DNA of 20,666 nucleotides from an uncultured bacterium (GCA_905216095.1 CAJMSQ010000032.1:1-20666); one strand, 5' to 3'. Positions 1 through 8,072 are shown, numbered from the stretch's first letter. A program made the numbers and translations. The notes: generated by a model from the letters alone, not told the origin.

Positions 1-1
1 C

Positions 2-2608
2 GTAAAAAAAGTAGGCGGTGAAGTTGTGAACAACGCCTCTACTCCGACGCTCACGGATGCCTTGCAGGGACAGGTTGCCGGTCTGCAAATTTTGCAGAAC
101 ACGGGTGACATCGGAGACCTCTCATCAGACGGTATCGCTTCCATCAACATCCGCGGTATCGGTTCTCTGAGTGCCGCCAACGTTCCCCTTATTGTAGTGG
201 ACGGTTCGCCCGTGTCGCAAAGCGTCTTCTCCATGATGAACGACAACGACATCGAGAGTGTGACGGTCCTGAAGGACGCTTCGGCAACGAGTATCTACGG
301 TTCGCGTGCCGCCAACGGTGTCATATATATCACTACCAAGAAGGGTCGTCGCGGCGAAAAGGCGCAAGTGACGATTTCGCAGAAGATAGGCTGGAGCCAG
401 CTGGCCAGTGGAATCGGTAATCCTATGAGTGCAAGCGAATTGCTTGACTTCCAACTTGAGAACGGCATCATCGGTGCCGCCGAATATGCGGAATATAAGG
501 CGCATGGCGCAAATACGAACTGGCAGGACTATCATTTCGACAACGCTGCTCCGCTCTATTCGACGGACTTCTCGGTTCGCGGCGGTTCGGAGAGCAGCAG
601 CTATTTTGTATCTGCCTCTTACCTGAAACAGAAAGGTCTGACAACGGACAAGTTCAAGCGTTATACGTTGCGCTCCAACCTTGATTCGAAAGTCAAGGAC
701 TGGATGACAATCGGTCTCAACCAGAGTGTGACGTACACCGACCGTGCCCGTGACGGCTATACGGTTGCCGGAAGCGATAACATCCGCGACTACGCCACCG
801 CGGCCTATATGTACCCTGCTTATTGGGACCCGTACGATCCCGAATATGCCGCGGAGCATCTGATTTATGGTATGAACAGCTACGATACCAAGTATCTGAA
901 CGATCTGCAACCGTCACAGACGAACGATATCGTGTACAACGGAACCGGATTCATAGAGCTGACACCGCTCAAGGGCCTGACCATTCGTTCGCAGTTGGGA
1001 CTTTATGCCGTCGATACGCGTAGCAGCAGTCAGGTACTGCCCGGCTTCCCAGGAAAATCGTCGGGTACGGCGCGCGAATACCACGACCGCTTCTCGCTTT
1101 GGACCATTACGAACACGGCCGAGTACAAGTTCAAAATCGGCGAAAGCCATGAATTCACGCTCTTGGCCGGACAAGAAGGTATCAAAGGCTCGAGCAAGTC
1201 GTTCGGTGCCACGGGTACGGGTACGACCGACGTACGTCTGCCGTCTTTGGGCAACGTTACGAAGGCCGACCTACCGACCTATGAATCTTCTAAGTATGAA
1301 TACCTCTCTTTCTTCGGACGTATCGACTACGCCATGAAGAACAAGTACTTCGCCAACGTGACCGTGCGTAACGACCAGAGTTCCCGTTTCGGCCGCGACA
1401 ATCGTGGTGCCACGTTCGTGTCGGCCGGTGTGATGTGGGACATAGCTGCCGAAAACTTCATGCTACCTACGCGCGGCTGGTTGTCCGACCTGAAGGTAAA
1501 AGCCAGCATCGGTTCGACGGGTAACTCCGAAATTGGAAATTACAGACACCTGGGACTTATCGGTACGACGCAGTACGGCGGCACAAGCGGCTGGGTAATG
1601 AGCCAGCCCAGCAACCCGCTGCTCGGTTGGGAGAAGCAAGTGCAGACCAACGTAGGCTTTGCCGCCACTTTCTTTGACCGGCTGACTCTTGACTTCAACT
1701 GGTACAACCGTATGACGAAGGATATGCTCATGAAAACGCCGTTGCCTTACACTACCGGCTTCGAAGCGCAGATGACCAACGTGGGCGAAATGTCCAACAA
1801 GGGTATAGAGATTGAAGTATCCTATGACATTATCCGCACAAAGAACGCTTTCTTGAACGTACGTGCCACCTATGCTTACAATTCGAACAAGATAGAAAAG
1901 CTGTTCCACGACCTCAACGAGTGGCCCATGCTTTCCAAGCTGACAAACTATATCGTAGGAAAGTCTTTGAACTACTACATGCCGATTTACGCAGGTGTAG
2001 ACAAGGAAGACGGCGCGCCGATGTGGTATAAGAAAGGCTTCTCGGGTGATGCCGGCTATGTATACAATCCGGAAACCATGACGAAGGATTTCGACGAGGA
2101 CAAACTGTCGCAGGACACGGGCAAGAAACTCTTCGCGCCCCACAACGGCGGTTTCGGATTCAGTGCCGGATGGAAGGGCCTTACGCTTAATGCCGACTTC
2201 TCCTTTGTATTGGGCAAGTACATGGTGAACAACGAGCGCATGTTCTCTTGTTCGGCCGGCAATGCTACTGCCGGTTTCAACCAGGACAAGGATATGCTCC
2301 ACATCTGGAAGAAGCCGGGCGACTTGGCCGTGCTTCCCGGATTCCAGTACGACACGCAGTTCGACACGCACCTGTTGGAGAACGCCTCCTTTCTGCGTCT
2401 GAAGAACCTGTCCGTATCCTATGACCTGCCCAAGCAGCTGATAGAAGCCACCCGCGTCCTTTCCGGCGTACGTGTGAACTTCACAACGCGCAATCTCTTC
2501 ACGGTTACGAAGTGGAAAGGTGCAGATCCCGAGACCGACACCAACATCTCCTACGGTGTATATCCCGCCACCCGCCAGTTCACGTTCGGCATAGATGTCA
2601 CTTTCTAA
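2..2608 (+). CDS. SusC-like TonB-dependent outer-membrane receptor, 5'-truncated by the window edge
   Basis: This is the C-terminal roughly 868 residues of a SusC/RagA-family transporter, which imports a ligand across the outer membrane using TonB energy with a SusD-like lid. The reading frame is open to the window edge, so the GTG at 26 is an internal valine and the signal peptide, carboxypeptidase-like domain and TonB box are missing. The plug is visible: DALQGQVAG near nt 56-82, the family motif SINIRGIGS near nt 140-166, and ATSIYGSRAANGVIYITTKK near nt 284-343. The remainder is beta-strand-rich barrel ending in FTFGIDVTF, with the usual terminal phenylalanine. The SusD-like gene follows after 18 nt. 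The protein is clearly paralogous to the receptor at the other end of the window. No CAZyme lies nearby, so the substrate cannot be assigned. Family assignment is secure. Confidence 0.95.
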   Translation, partial: VKKVGGEVVNNASTPTLTDALQGQVAGLQILQNTGDIGDLSSDGIASINIRGIGSLSAANVPLIVVDGSPVSQSVFSMMNDNDIESVTVLKDASATSIYGSRAANGVIYITTKKGRRGEKAQVTISQKIGWSQLASGIGNPMSASELLDFQLENGIIGAAEYAEYKAHGANTNWQDYHFDNAAPLYSTDFSVRGGSESSSYFVSASYLKQKGLTTDKFKRYTLRSNLDSKVKDWMTIGLNQSVTYTDRARDGYTVAGSDNIRDYATAAYMYPAYWDPYDPEYAAEHLIYGMNSYDTKYLNDLQPSQTNDIVYNGTGFIELTPLKGLTIRSQLGLYAVDTRSSSQVLPGFPGKSSGTAREYHDRFSLWTITNTAEYKFKIGESHEFTLLAGQEGIKGSSKSFGATGTGTTDVRLPSLGNVTKADLPTYESSKYEYLSFFGRIDYAMKNKYFANVTVRNDQSSRFGRDNRGATFVSAGVMWDIAAENFMLPTRGWLSDLKVKASIGSTGNSEIGNYRHLGLIGTTQYGGTSGWVMSQPSNPLLGWEKQVQTNVGFAATFFDRLTLDFNWYNRMTKDMLMKTPLPYTTGFEAQMTNVGEMSNKGIEIEVSYDIIRTKNAFLNVRATYAYNSNKIEKLFHDLNEWPMLSKLTNYIVGKSLNYYMPIYAGVDKEDGAPMWYKKGFSGDAGYVYNPETMTKDFDEDKLSQDTGKKLFAPHNGGFGFSAGWKGLTLNADFSFVLGKYMVNNERMFSCSAGNATAGFNQDKDMLHIWKKPGDLAVLPGFQYDTQFDTHLLENASFLRLKNLSVSYDLPKQLIEATRVLSGVRVNFTTRNLFTVTKWKGADPETDTNISYGVYPATRQFTFGIDVTF

Positions 2609-2626
2609 AACAAACATAGAAGAATT

Positions 2627-4102
2627 ATGAACAAATATATATTGAAGACCTTTCTGCTGTCGGCACTGGCCGTTCCCGCAATGACTTCGTGCGAGCTGGA
2701 CCAGTTTCCCGAGACAAGTCTGACGACAGAGACCAGCTGGTCGCAAGTGTCGGATGCCGACAATTACAATACGGGACTGTTATCCAATCTCCGGGCCGTC
2801 GCCGGCGGAACGCACGCATATGTTTCGGAAGTTCAGTCGGACCTTTTCAACGCACGACGCGGCACTGCCGAACAGAATCAAGTGCACCAGTGGACGTTTA
2901 CGACGTCCCAGTTTGACGGAGACGACGTATGGATGGACAATTATAACCTGATATCCAACGCCAACAACATCATCAACAACATTGACAAGATTGTTGTGGA
3001 CCCTGAGTCCGAGGATGCCGTCACTTTGCGCCATTACAAGGGCACGGCCTACTTCGCCCGCGCATTCGCCTATGCCAACATGGTGGTCCGTTACTGCAAG
3101 GAATACGACCCTGCCACGGCGGCTGCGACGCTCGGCCTGCCGATAGTCAATACGGTGGACGTGAACGCCAAGCCTTCGCGCTCGTCGCTCGAAGCCACCT
3201 ACGTACAAATCAAGGGTGACATCAAGGAAGCACGCACCATGCTGGCCGACGCTCCCGCCGATGACTATGCCGTACCCAACATCGACGCCGTCAATGCGCT
3301 CGATGCCCGCGTCTGCCTGTACATGAAGGACTATCAGAATGCCATCAACCTCAGCAGCGCGCTCATGGCCAAGTATCCGCTTATCTCGGATGCCGATGAA
3401 TTCGCAGACATGTGGCAGAACGATGAAGGCAGCGAAATCATTTACCAGCCTTTGCAGACGATAGATGAACGTACCAATCCGTACAGCACCATCTTCATCA
3501 TGTTCGATGCCGCCGCAAACGCTTACAATCCTTACTATCTGCCGTCACAGGATTTGCTCAACCTGTATGAGGAAAACGATATCCGCGGATATGCCTACTT
3601 TGCCCAGGTTCCGGTTTCGGCCAACGACATGGTGGACGAAAATGGTGTCATCTTCGCCAAGTTCCCCGGCAATCCCGCCCTCAAGAAACAGCAGACCGAT
3701 TTCTATAACATGACGAAAGTCTTTCGTTCTGCCGAACTTTACCTCATCGCCGCCGAGGCTTCTTTCCGCCTCAACGGAACTGACGGAGGCTACCTCAATG
3801 CTCTGCGCACGAAGCGCGGTGCCAGTGCGGTCAATGCCACGGGTGAAGTTCTCTGGTCGCAGATAAAGAACGAGTGGATACGCGAGATGGTGGGCGAAGG
3901 ATTCCGTCTGGACTGCCTCAAGCGCTGGCACGAAGGCTTCAGCCGCATGGCCCCGCAGCCGTTGCCCGGAGAAATGTTCATTTCCACGAGCGGTTACCTC
4001 GACCTCACCGTCGGTGCAGACAACGAAAAGTTCGTTTGGGAAATCCCGGCACAGGACCTGCAGGCCAACAAGAACCTCGTGCGCAACTGGACGCTGCAAT
4101 AA
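2627..4102 (+). CDS. SusD/RagB-family outer-membrane lipoprotein
   Basis: This 491-residue protein is the expected partner of the upstream SusC, forming the surface lid that captures ligand. It starts with a lipoprotein signal peptide whose lipobox MTSC places the lipidated cysteine at residue 22, followed by ELDQFPETS, a start typical of SusD proteins. The middle contains the TPR-like AYFARAFAYANMV region (about residues 140-152) and LGLPIV. The C-terminal half carries SAELYLIAAEASFRL, the ALRTKRG segment, the REMVGEGFRLDCLKRW motif and a closing VWEIPAQDLQANKNLVRNW. Length is in the family range. It is closely related to the SusD-like protein at 16490-18007, with which it shares the MxKYILK start and the SCELDQ mature N-terminus. 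Ligand unknown. Confidence 0.95.
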   Translation: MNKYILKTFLLSALAVPAMTSCELDQFPETSLTTETSWSQVSDADNYNTGLLSNLRAVAGGTHAYVSEVQSDLFNARRGTAEQNQVHQWTFTTSQFDGDDVWMDNYNLISNANNIINNIDKIVVDPESEDAVTLRHYKGTAYFARAFAYANMVVRYCKEYDPATAAATLGLPIVNTVDVNAKPSRSSLEATYVQIKGDIKEARTMLADAPADDYAVPNIDAVNALDARVCLYMKDYQNAINLSSALMAKYPLISDADEFADMWQNDEGSEIIYQPLQTIDERTNPYSTIFIMFDAAANAYNPYYLPSQDLLNLYEENDIRGYAYFAQVPVSANDMVDENGVIFAKFPGNPALKKQQTDFYNMTKVFRSAELYLIAAEASFRLNGTDGGYLNALRTKRGASAVNATGEVLWSQIKNEWIREMVGEGFRLDCLKRWHEGFSRMAPQPLPGEMFISTSGYLDLTVGADNEKFVWEIPAQDLQANKNLVRNWTLQ

Positions 4103-4138
4103 ACCGATTGTCTCACACGCTAAAAAGGATTCAAAACA

Positions 4139-5200
4139 ATGAAAAGTTATATCAAGTCCATCGCTGCGTTACTGATGATGAGCCTTGTGTTCGTTTCCTG
4201 TAACGAAAATTTCGATGAAGACGACAATGTGACCTCCTATCCCGGGAAACTCTCGCTCGGGACATGGGCACGCGAATACACTCCTGCAGGGAGCACGGAC
4301 TATACCCTGAACTTCTCCGTGAACGAAGCCGGAGACACAATTTGCGACGTCACCACCTACAACACCGCAACCGAGATGTTCAACGTCTTCAGTGCGGGCG
4401 AAGTCAGCTATGACCCGAAGACCGGCATGACCGAAATCTATTACGAGGAATCGCCCTACAACACCCCCGCCGTGGTATATGCCTCCTTGCAGGGAGGATA
4501 CAGCCGCATGACTGTGACCATGTACTCACTCAAGGACGGCCGCCTGTCCAAAAAGGACAACTTCGTCATGGTAGGGACGACCGCTCCCTCCGTACTCGGC
4601 GACTGGACCGCCGGTGACATCATCTTCACCCTGCGTCCCGACGGCACTGCCACTGTCATCATCGACAACGTAAGCTCGGAAGCCACCTACAGCTTCGAGG
4701 GAAGCAACGGTAAAATCACGCTCGAGGACGGTACAACCATCGACCTGTCGCTCAACGCGAAGAAGCAGATGATTGCCACCTACAACGGTGAAAGCTACTA
4801 TACATCCCACGAGCAGACCGTCGTACGTGAGGATTGGCGTCCCTATGCAGTAGGTTCCTACTCCAGTGCCTGGCATGATGCCCCCTTTGAAGCCGTAATG
4901 GAATATTCGCAAAATCAGAAGATGCTTCGCATCAAGGATTTCTGCGACCCGGGCAGCGTGCTCACGGCCTACTGGAAAGTCGGAGAGACCGCCGTTACGC
5001 CTGCTGAAAGCATGTTCTGGGGATATGACCACCCCGAATATGGCGCCGTATTTGCAGTTCCCGTGGCCATTTCTGCCGACGGAGCAACCGCTGCCTATGA
5101 AGACGGAACGTTCTACTTCGGCTTCAAATGGGATGTCCCCAGTGCCGGAGGCTCGTTCGGTTCGGCTATGGACACCTTTACCATTACGGAACTTCTCTGA
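4139..5200 (+). CDS. third-gene lipoprotein of the SusC/SusD operon, unknown function
   Basis: This 353-residue protein has a lipoprotein signal peptide ending in VSC (Cys21) followed by the acidic run NENFDEDDN. It lies 36 nt after the SusD gene and is the last gene before a strong hairpin, so it is probably cotranscribed. The N-terminal part matches the shorter lipoprotein at 15685-16461 in order and motif: NFDED, then a tyrosine-proline, LG(T/A)W, DYTLN, and an (N/E)AEGDT-like stretch. The second half repeats an LGxW-type opening (LGDWTAGDIIFTL) followed by alternating beta-like segments, suggesting two or more beta-sandwich or lipocalin-like modules. I do not recognise a named family. A surface-exposed accessory binding protein is an inference from position and lipidation. 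Confidence 0.85.
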   Translation: MKSYIKSIAALLMMSLVFVSCNENFDEDDNVTSYPGKLSLGTWAREYTPAGSTDYTLNFSVNEAGDTICDVTTYNTATEMFNVFSAGEVSYDPKTGMTEIYYEESPYNTPAVVYASLQGGYSRMTVTMYSLKDGRLSKKDNFVMVGTTAPSVLGDWTAGDIIFTLRPDGTATVIIDNVSSEATYSFEGSNGKITLEDGTTIDLSLNAKKQMIATYNGESYYTSHEQTVVREDWRPYAVGSYSSAWHDAPFEAVMEYSQNQKMLRIKDFCDPGSVLTAYWKVGETAVTPAESMFWGYDHPEYGAVFAVPVAISADGATAAYEDGTFYFGFKWDVPSAGGSFGSAMDTFTITELL

Positions 5201-5228
5201 TTTCTGTCTTTGAGATAAATTCATACGT

Positions 5229-5268
5229 CAAATCCTCGTCGGAATACCATCTGACGAGGATTTGTTTT
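5229..5268 (+). terminator. rho-independent terminator of the first SusC/SusD operon
   Basis: A perfect 12-bp inverted repeat, CAAATCCTCGTC at 5229-5240 and GACGAGGATTTG at 5253-5264, encloses a 12-nt loop and is followed by TTTT. It lies 28 nt past the stop codon of the lipoprotein gene. Confidence 0.85.
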
Positions 5269-5411
5269 CATATAAGCGCGCGCGGTCCCCGTTTGCCTGC
5301 GCCTTACAGGCCCCTCCGGGGTGCATCCGTCCCATGCCGTGCGCCGCAAGTGCGGTCCGGCCGCGTTCCCGACTTTAACATTTTTAACTTTCGTGCACAA
5401 TCGGGGACGCG

Positions 5412-5496
5412 TACATGGCTTGTAGTTTTTCCTACATGTAGGGCCGGAAACGCCTACATGGCATCTGCGAGAAACTACAAGCCATGTAGTTTCTCC
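5412..5496 (+). repeat. tandem 21-bp TACATGGC array in repeat copy A
   Basis: Four units lie head to tail at 5412-5432, 5433-5454 (22 bp, degenerate), 5455-5475 and 5476-5496. The last contains the motif in inverted form (TACAAGCCATGTA). The first and last units pair as a 16-bp perfect stem, 5413-5428 with 5472-5487. Confidence 0.85.
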
Positions 5497-5544
5497 CTTG
5501 TTTTGTCGAAAAAACACGATAAAACCGGCTCTTTTCTACGAAAA

Positions 5545-5571
5545 CAGGGCGAACCGCAATGGTTCGCCCTG
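5545..5571 (-). terminator. terminator-like hairpin just downstream of the repeat promoter, copy A
   Basis: A perfect 11-bp stem, CAGGGCGAACC at 5545-5555 and GGTTCGCCCTG at 5561-5571, encloses a 5-nt loop. Read on the minus strand it is followed at once by TTTT (5541-5544). The fold is kept in copies B and C with a mismatch or a G-U pair, which suggests selection on structure. Confidence 0.6.
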
Positions 5572-5581
5572 TCAGCTATTG

Positions 5582-5613
5582 CAAAGATACAACATTTTTT
5601 CGCCAAAAGCAAA
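5582..5613 (-). promoter_or_regulatory. Bacteroidetes-type promoter in repeat copy A
   Basis: On the minus strand, TTTG (5613-5610) is separated by exactly 20 nt from TATCTTTG (5589-5582). This matches the known Bacteroides -33 TTTG / -7 TAnnTTTG consensus. The promoter points back toward the 3' end of the first SusC/SusD operon. Expected transcription start is near 5575, a few bases before the hairpin. Confidence 0.6.
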
Positions 5614-5644
5614 TTGTGTTAAAATCGCAATATGATTGTCGCCC

Positions 5645-5733
5645 GTAGGGACGCGATTCATCGCGTCCGCAGGGATATACATCGAATGAAATCCCCAAAT
5701 GCTCCTTGCGGACGCGATGAATCGCGTCCCTAC
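5645..5733. repeat. REP-like inverted doublet in repeat copy A
   Basis: Two 26-bp arms, 5645-5670 and 5708-5733, are perfect reverse complements. Each arm itself folds on GGACGCGAT / ATCGCGTCC with a two-base centre, and GTAGG or CCTAC marks the outer end. The spacer is 37 bp. The layout resembles a REP doublet (BIME). Confidence 0.8.
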
Positions 5734-5894
5734 ACGCGGCATCCCGCCCCCGAAAATGGATTTTCCCGCCAATACCCCGCACAACATCGCATCCGCCGGG
5801 AACAATCCGGCCCAAAATAAAGTTCCCGCCCCTCCGGACATACGGTTCCAGACTCCTTCCGCCGCCGTCCTGCGAAAAAAAACGGATTTTTTTG

Positions 5895-5902
5895 TAACTT
5901 TA
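5895..5902 (+). promoter_or_regulatory. possible -7 element for the sigma factor operon
   Basis: TAACTTTA resembles the Bacteroidetes -7 element TAnnTTTG and lies 23-32 nt before the two candidate start codons. No clear -33 TTTG is seen at the right distance, so this is weak. Confidence 0.3.
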
Positions 5903-5924
5903 CGCATCCTTCCCCGTCTTATAT

Positions 5925-6446
5925 ATGAGAGCCATGAAAGAAATCGACTTCAGACGCGACCTGTTACCGCTGAAAGACAAGCTCTTCCGGCTGGCAGCGC
6001 GCATCTTGCTCGACAGGGCCGAGGCGGAAGATGTGACGCAGGAAACACTCCTGCGCGTGTGGGAACGAAAAGACAGCCTTGACACGATACGTTCGTTAGA
6101 GAATTTCTGTCTCACCGTCTGTCGCAATCTCGCCCTCGACCGCGTCAGGAGCCGCGAAGCCACGCAACTCTCGCTCGAGGCGGGCGGAATAGACCGGCCG
6201 GATACCGCGCCGTCGGCACAGGAACGCATGGAGCAGGAAGAACGCCGGCAGAGAGTGACCCGCATCTTCGACCGGCTGCCCGAGAAGCTGCGCACCGTGA
6301 TGCAACTGCGCGACATCGAGGAAAAGACCACACGCGAGACCGCCGACATCATGGGGCTGACCGAAGAAAACGTCAAGGTAATGCTCTTCCGCGCAAGGAA
6401 AGCCGTGAGGGAGGCATACGATAAACAGGAAAACAATGGACTATAA
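5925..6446 (+). CDS. ECF-type RNA polymerase sigma factor
   Basis: This 173-residue protein directs RNA polymerase to a small regulon. Region 2 spans about residues 17-82, with the core-binding helix around EDVTQETLLRVWE at 35-47 and CRNLALDRVRSR at 66-77. Region 4 spans about 112-166, with RLPEKLRTVMQLRDIEEKTT and the helix-turn-helix ETADIMGLTEENVKVMLFRA. The short linker and absence of regions 1 and 3 fit the ECF class. The start may be ATG 5925 or ATG 5934 (MKEIDF), since no Shine-Dalgarno site decides it. It overlaps the next gene by 11 nt. The adjacent membrane protein is a likely regulator. There is no FecR or SusC gene directly in this operon, so it is not an obvious PUL-type sigma/anti-sigma pair. 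Confidence 0.93.
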   Translation: MRAMKEIDFRRDLLPLKDKLFRLAARILLDRAEAEDVTQETLLRVWERKDSLDTIRSLENFCLTVCRNLALDRVRSREATQLSLEAGGIDRPDTAPSAQERMEQEERRQRVTRIFDRLPEKLRTVMQLRDIEEKTTRETADIMGLTEENVKVMLFRARKAVREAYDKQENNGL

Positions 6447-6960
6447 ATACATCGAACAACTGCTGGAGCGCTACTGGAACTGCGAGACATCCGTCGAGGA
6501 AGAACGCATTCTGCGCGCATTCTACAGCCAGGAGAACGTTCCCGCACACCTGGAGCGTTACAGAGACTTGTTCGCATACCAGGCCGCCGCGGCCGAAGAA
6601 ACCCGGCTGGGCGAAGACTTCGACCGCCGCGTGTGCCGCATGGCAGGGAAAGTGCGCCCGATGACCGTCAAGGCGCAGCGCCTCACGACGGGCCGCCGCC
6701 TGCTCCCGCTTTACCACGCGGCCGCATCGGTGGCCGTCATCCTGTTGCTGGGACTCGCCGCGCACCGCGCCTTCAACCGCCCGCAGGACAACGCGGGATG
6801 GGACTACAATGCCGCTACCTACAATGACTCGTACGACAATCCGCAGGAGGCCTACGAGACCCTCGACGACGGCATCCGCGAACTGCGCGACGTGTTGCTC
6901 ATGTCCGACGGGGCAGGCGACACCGATTCCCTGAAAACACCCGATACCCCGCAGCCATGA
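6436..6960 (+). CDS. single-span membrane protein, candidate anti-sigma factor
   Basis: This 174-residue protein has an acidic cytosolic N-terminal part of about 85 residues (YIEQLLERYWNCETSVEEE, resembling the start of Bacteroidetes zinc-finger-like anti-sigma proteins but lacking an HxxxCxxC motif). One transmembrane helix lies at about residues 88-108 (HAAASVAVILLLGLAAH). A short polar C-terminal tail follows, rich in Asn, Asp and Tyr. It overlaps the sigma factor by 11 nt and the next gene by 4 nt (ATGA), so the three are translationally coupled. Position and topology suggest that it holds the sigma factor at the membrane. That role is inferred, as I recognise no named domain. Confidence 0.7.
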   Translation: MDYKYIEQLLERYWNCETSVEEERILRAFYSQENVPAHLERYRDLFAYQAAAAEETRLGEDFDRRVCRMAGKVRPMTVKAQRLTTGRRLLPLYHAAASVAVILLLGLAAHRAFNRPQDNAGWDYNAATYNDSYDNPQEAYETLDDGIRELRDVLLMSDGAGDTDSLKTPDTPQP

Positions 6961-7430
6961 GACGGTTGATACTCCTTTCGTTAGCCGGCCTGCTGGCACT
7001 GGCGGCCGCGGCACAGCGGGAACAGGACTTCGCCGCGCGCTTCATGGCGCTTTACGGCGACAGGCATTGCCTGACGTGCAAGACCATCAGCCCTAAGATG
7101 ATGGAACGCATCATGAAACTCAATGCCGTCGGCGAGTCGGCCCAGGCAAAAGCCGTCCTGGCGCAGCTCAAGGGCATACGCATAGTCACTTCGGAAGGCG
7201 AGGACAGCGCCCGCCACCTCTTCGACGAGGCCGAGGAACTGGCACAACGCAACAACAAACGATACAAACCGTACAGCAAACGCGAGAACCTGTCGGTCTA
7301 CGTCCGGAAACGCGGAAAGACGCTCGTGGAACTCGTGGCCGTGCGGCTGAAGGACAGCAAACATTTCAGTCTGCTCGACTTCACGGGAAACATGTCCGAG
7401 GACATCATCGGACAGATACTCGAAATCTGA
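6957..7430 (+). CDS. DUF4252-family exported protein
   Basis: This 157-residue protein has a cleavable signal peptide at about residues 1-19 (LLSLAGLLALAAAAQ) and no lipobox. The mature part has the features of the Bacteroidetes DUF4252 family, which commonly sits beside ECF sigma factors: a charged helical start (FAARFMALYG), a central VTSEGEDSARHLFDEAEEL segment, and the closing LLDFTGNMSEDIIGQIL, in which FxGxxxxxxI is typical. It has two cysteines close together, Cys38 and Cys41 (CLTC). The start ATG overlaps the upstream stop as ATGA. It is probably periplasmic. The biochemical role of the family is unknown to me; a sensor or effector of the sigma factor regulon is inferred from the operon. 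Confidence 0.8.
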   Translation: MRRLILLSLAGLLALAAAAQREQDFAARFMALYGDRHCLTCKTISPKMMERIMKLNAVGESAQAKAVLAQLKGIRIVTSEGEDSARHLFDEAEELAQRNNKRYKPYSKRENLSVYVRKRGKTLVELVAVRLKDSKHFSLLDFTGNMSEDIIGQILEI

Positions 7431-7592
7431 AACGGATACCACTTGAACCGAAATACATGAAACGCCCGGGCGAACGGCGCGAGGGCAAACAGTGAAAACG
7501 TCACTTGCTTATTAAAACACCACCATCAGAGACCGACATAGGTTTCAATTCTCTCAAACTAATTATCCGGCGGGATAAAACCAAGATAAACG

Positions 7593-7621
7593 GGGAAGTC
7601 CGGACAGCGGGCTTCCCTTTA
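7593..7621 (+). terminator. terminator of the sigma factor operon
   Basis: GGGAAGTCC (7593-7601) pairs with GGGCTTCCC (7609-7617), with one G-T pair, and is followed by TTTAT. The stretch 7431-7592 before it holds no gene that I can support. Confidence 0.65.
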
Positions 7622-7772
7622 TCATGCCCCGCAGTGCGCCCGCCGCACTACCCCGCCGCATTCGCCTGAACCCGCATCCGCCGCCTCCCGACCTTAACAT
7701 TTTTAACTTTCGTACACATTTGGCGGCGCGAAAGCCCGCGGTGTTTTTCTTTTGGCAGGAGAAAATTCTTCG

Positions 7773-7835
7773 TACATGGCTTCCGATTTTTTCTACATGG
7801 CATCCGGGAAAAACTACAAGCCATGTAATTTTTCC
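7773..7835 (+). repeat. tandem 21-bp TACATGGC array in repeat copy B
   Basis: Three exact 21-bp units lie at 7773-7793, 7794-7814 and 7815-7835. The third holds the motif inverted (TACAAGCCATGTA), so units two and three can pair through ACATGGC and GCCATGT. Confidence 0.85.
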
Positions 7836-7883
7836 TTTCCCAAGGCAAAAAAACGCGATGAAACGGGCTTTTTCCTACGAAAA

Positions 7884-7910
7884 CAGGGCGAACCATTGCG
7901 GTCCGCCCTG
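7884..7910 (-). terminator. terminator-like hairpin, repeat copy B
   Basis: The 11-bp stem 7884-7894 with 7900-7910 contains one A-C mismatch and a 5-nt loop. On the minus strand it is followed by TTTT (7880-7883), as in the other copies. Confidence 0.55.
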
Positions 7911-7920
7911 TCAGCTGTTG

Positions 7921-7952
7921 CAAAGATACAACATTTTTCCGCCAAAAGCAAA
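7921..7952 (-). promoter_or_regulatory. Bacteroidetes-type promoter in repeat copy B
   Basis: On the minus strand, TTTG (7952-7949), a 20-nt spacer and TATCTTTG (7928-7921) match the -33/-7 consensus. It points toward the 3' end of the sigma factor operon. Confidence 0.6.
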
Positions 7953-7983
7953 TTGTGTTAAAATCGCAATGTGATTGCCACAC

Positions 7984-8072
7984 GTAGGGACGCGATTCAT
8001 CGCGTCCGCAAGGATATATACGGAATAAAATCCCCGATGTTCCCCTGTGGACGCGATGAATCGCGTCCCTAC
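7984..8072. repeat. REP-like inverted doublet in repeat copy B
   Basis: Arms at 7984-8009 and 8047-8072 are 26-bp reverse complements with one substitution (GTGGACG instead of GCGGACG at 8047). The 37-bp spacer has the same length as in copy A, although its sequence has drifted. Confidence 0.8.

Larger units (their letters stand above)
5297..5804 (+). repeat. composite intergenic repeat, copy A
   Basis: This is the first of three long non-coding repeats in the window (B at 7687-8144 direct, C at 15118-15593 inverted). In order it holds a GC-rich proximal part shared mainly with copy C (CTGCGCCTTACAGGC at 5297-5311), the conserved line TTAACATTTTTAACTTTCG near 5375-5393, an array of about 21-bp TACATGGC units, a GC-rich hairpin, a minus-strand promoter, and a doublet of inverted GGACGCGAT palindromes. 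The tail is CCCGCACAACATCGCATCCG at 5776-5795. Over the 60 bases at 5581-5640, 57 match copy B. No convincing gene lies in the stretch 5201-5924. Confidence 0.9.

Noticed and set aside
1463..2746. Long open frame of 427 codons on the minus strand
   Set aside because: It is antisense to susC and the start of susD, has low-complexity shadow composition and no recognisable domain.
5572..5907. Small ORFs with peptides such as GRDESRPY and RDAIHRV on both strands of the repeats
   Set aside because: They arise from the palindromic REP-like arms read in several frames and appear equally on both strands, so they are not genes.
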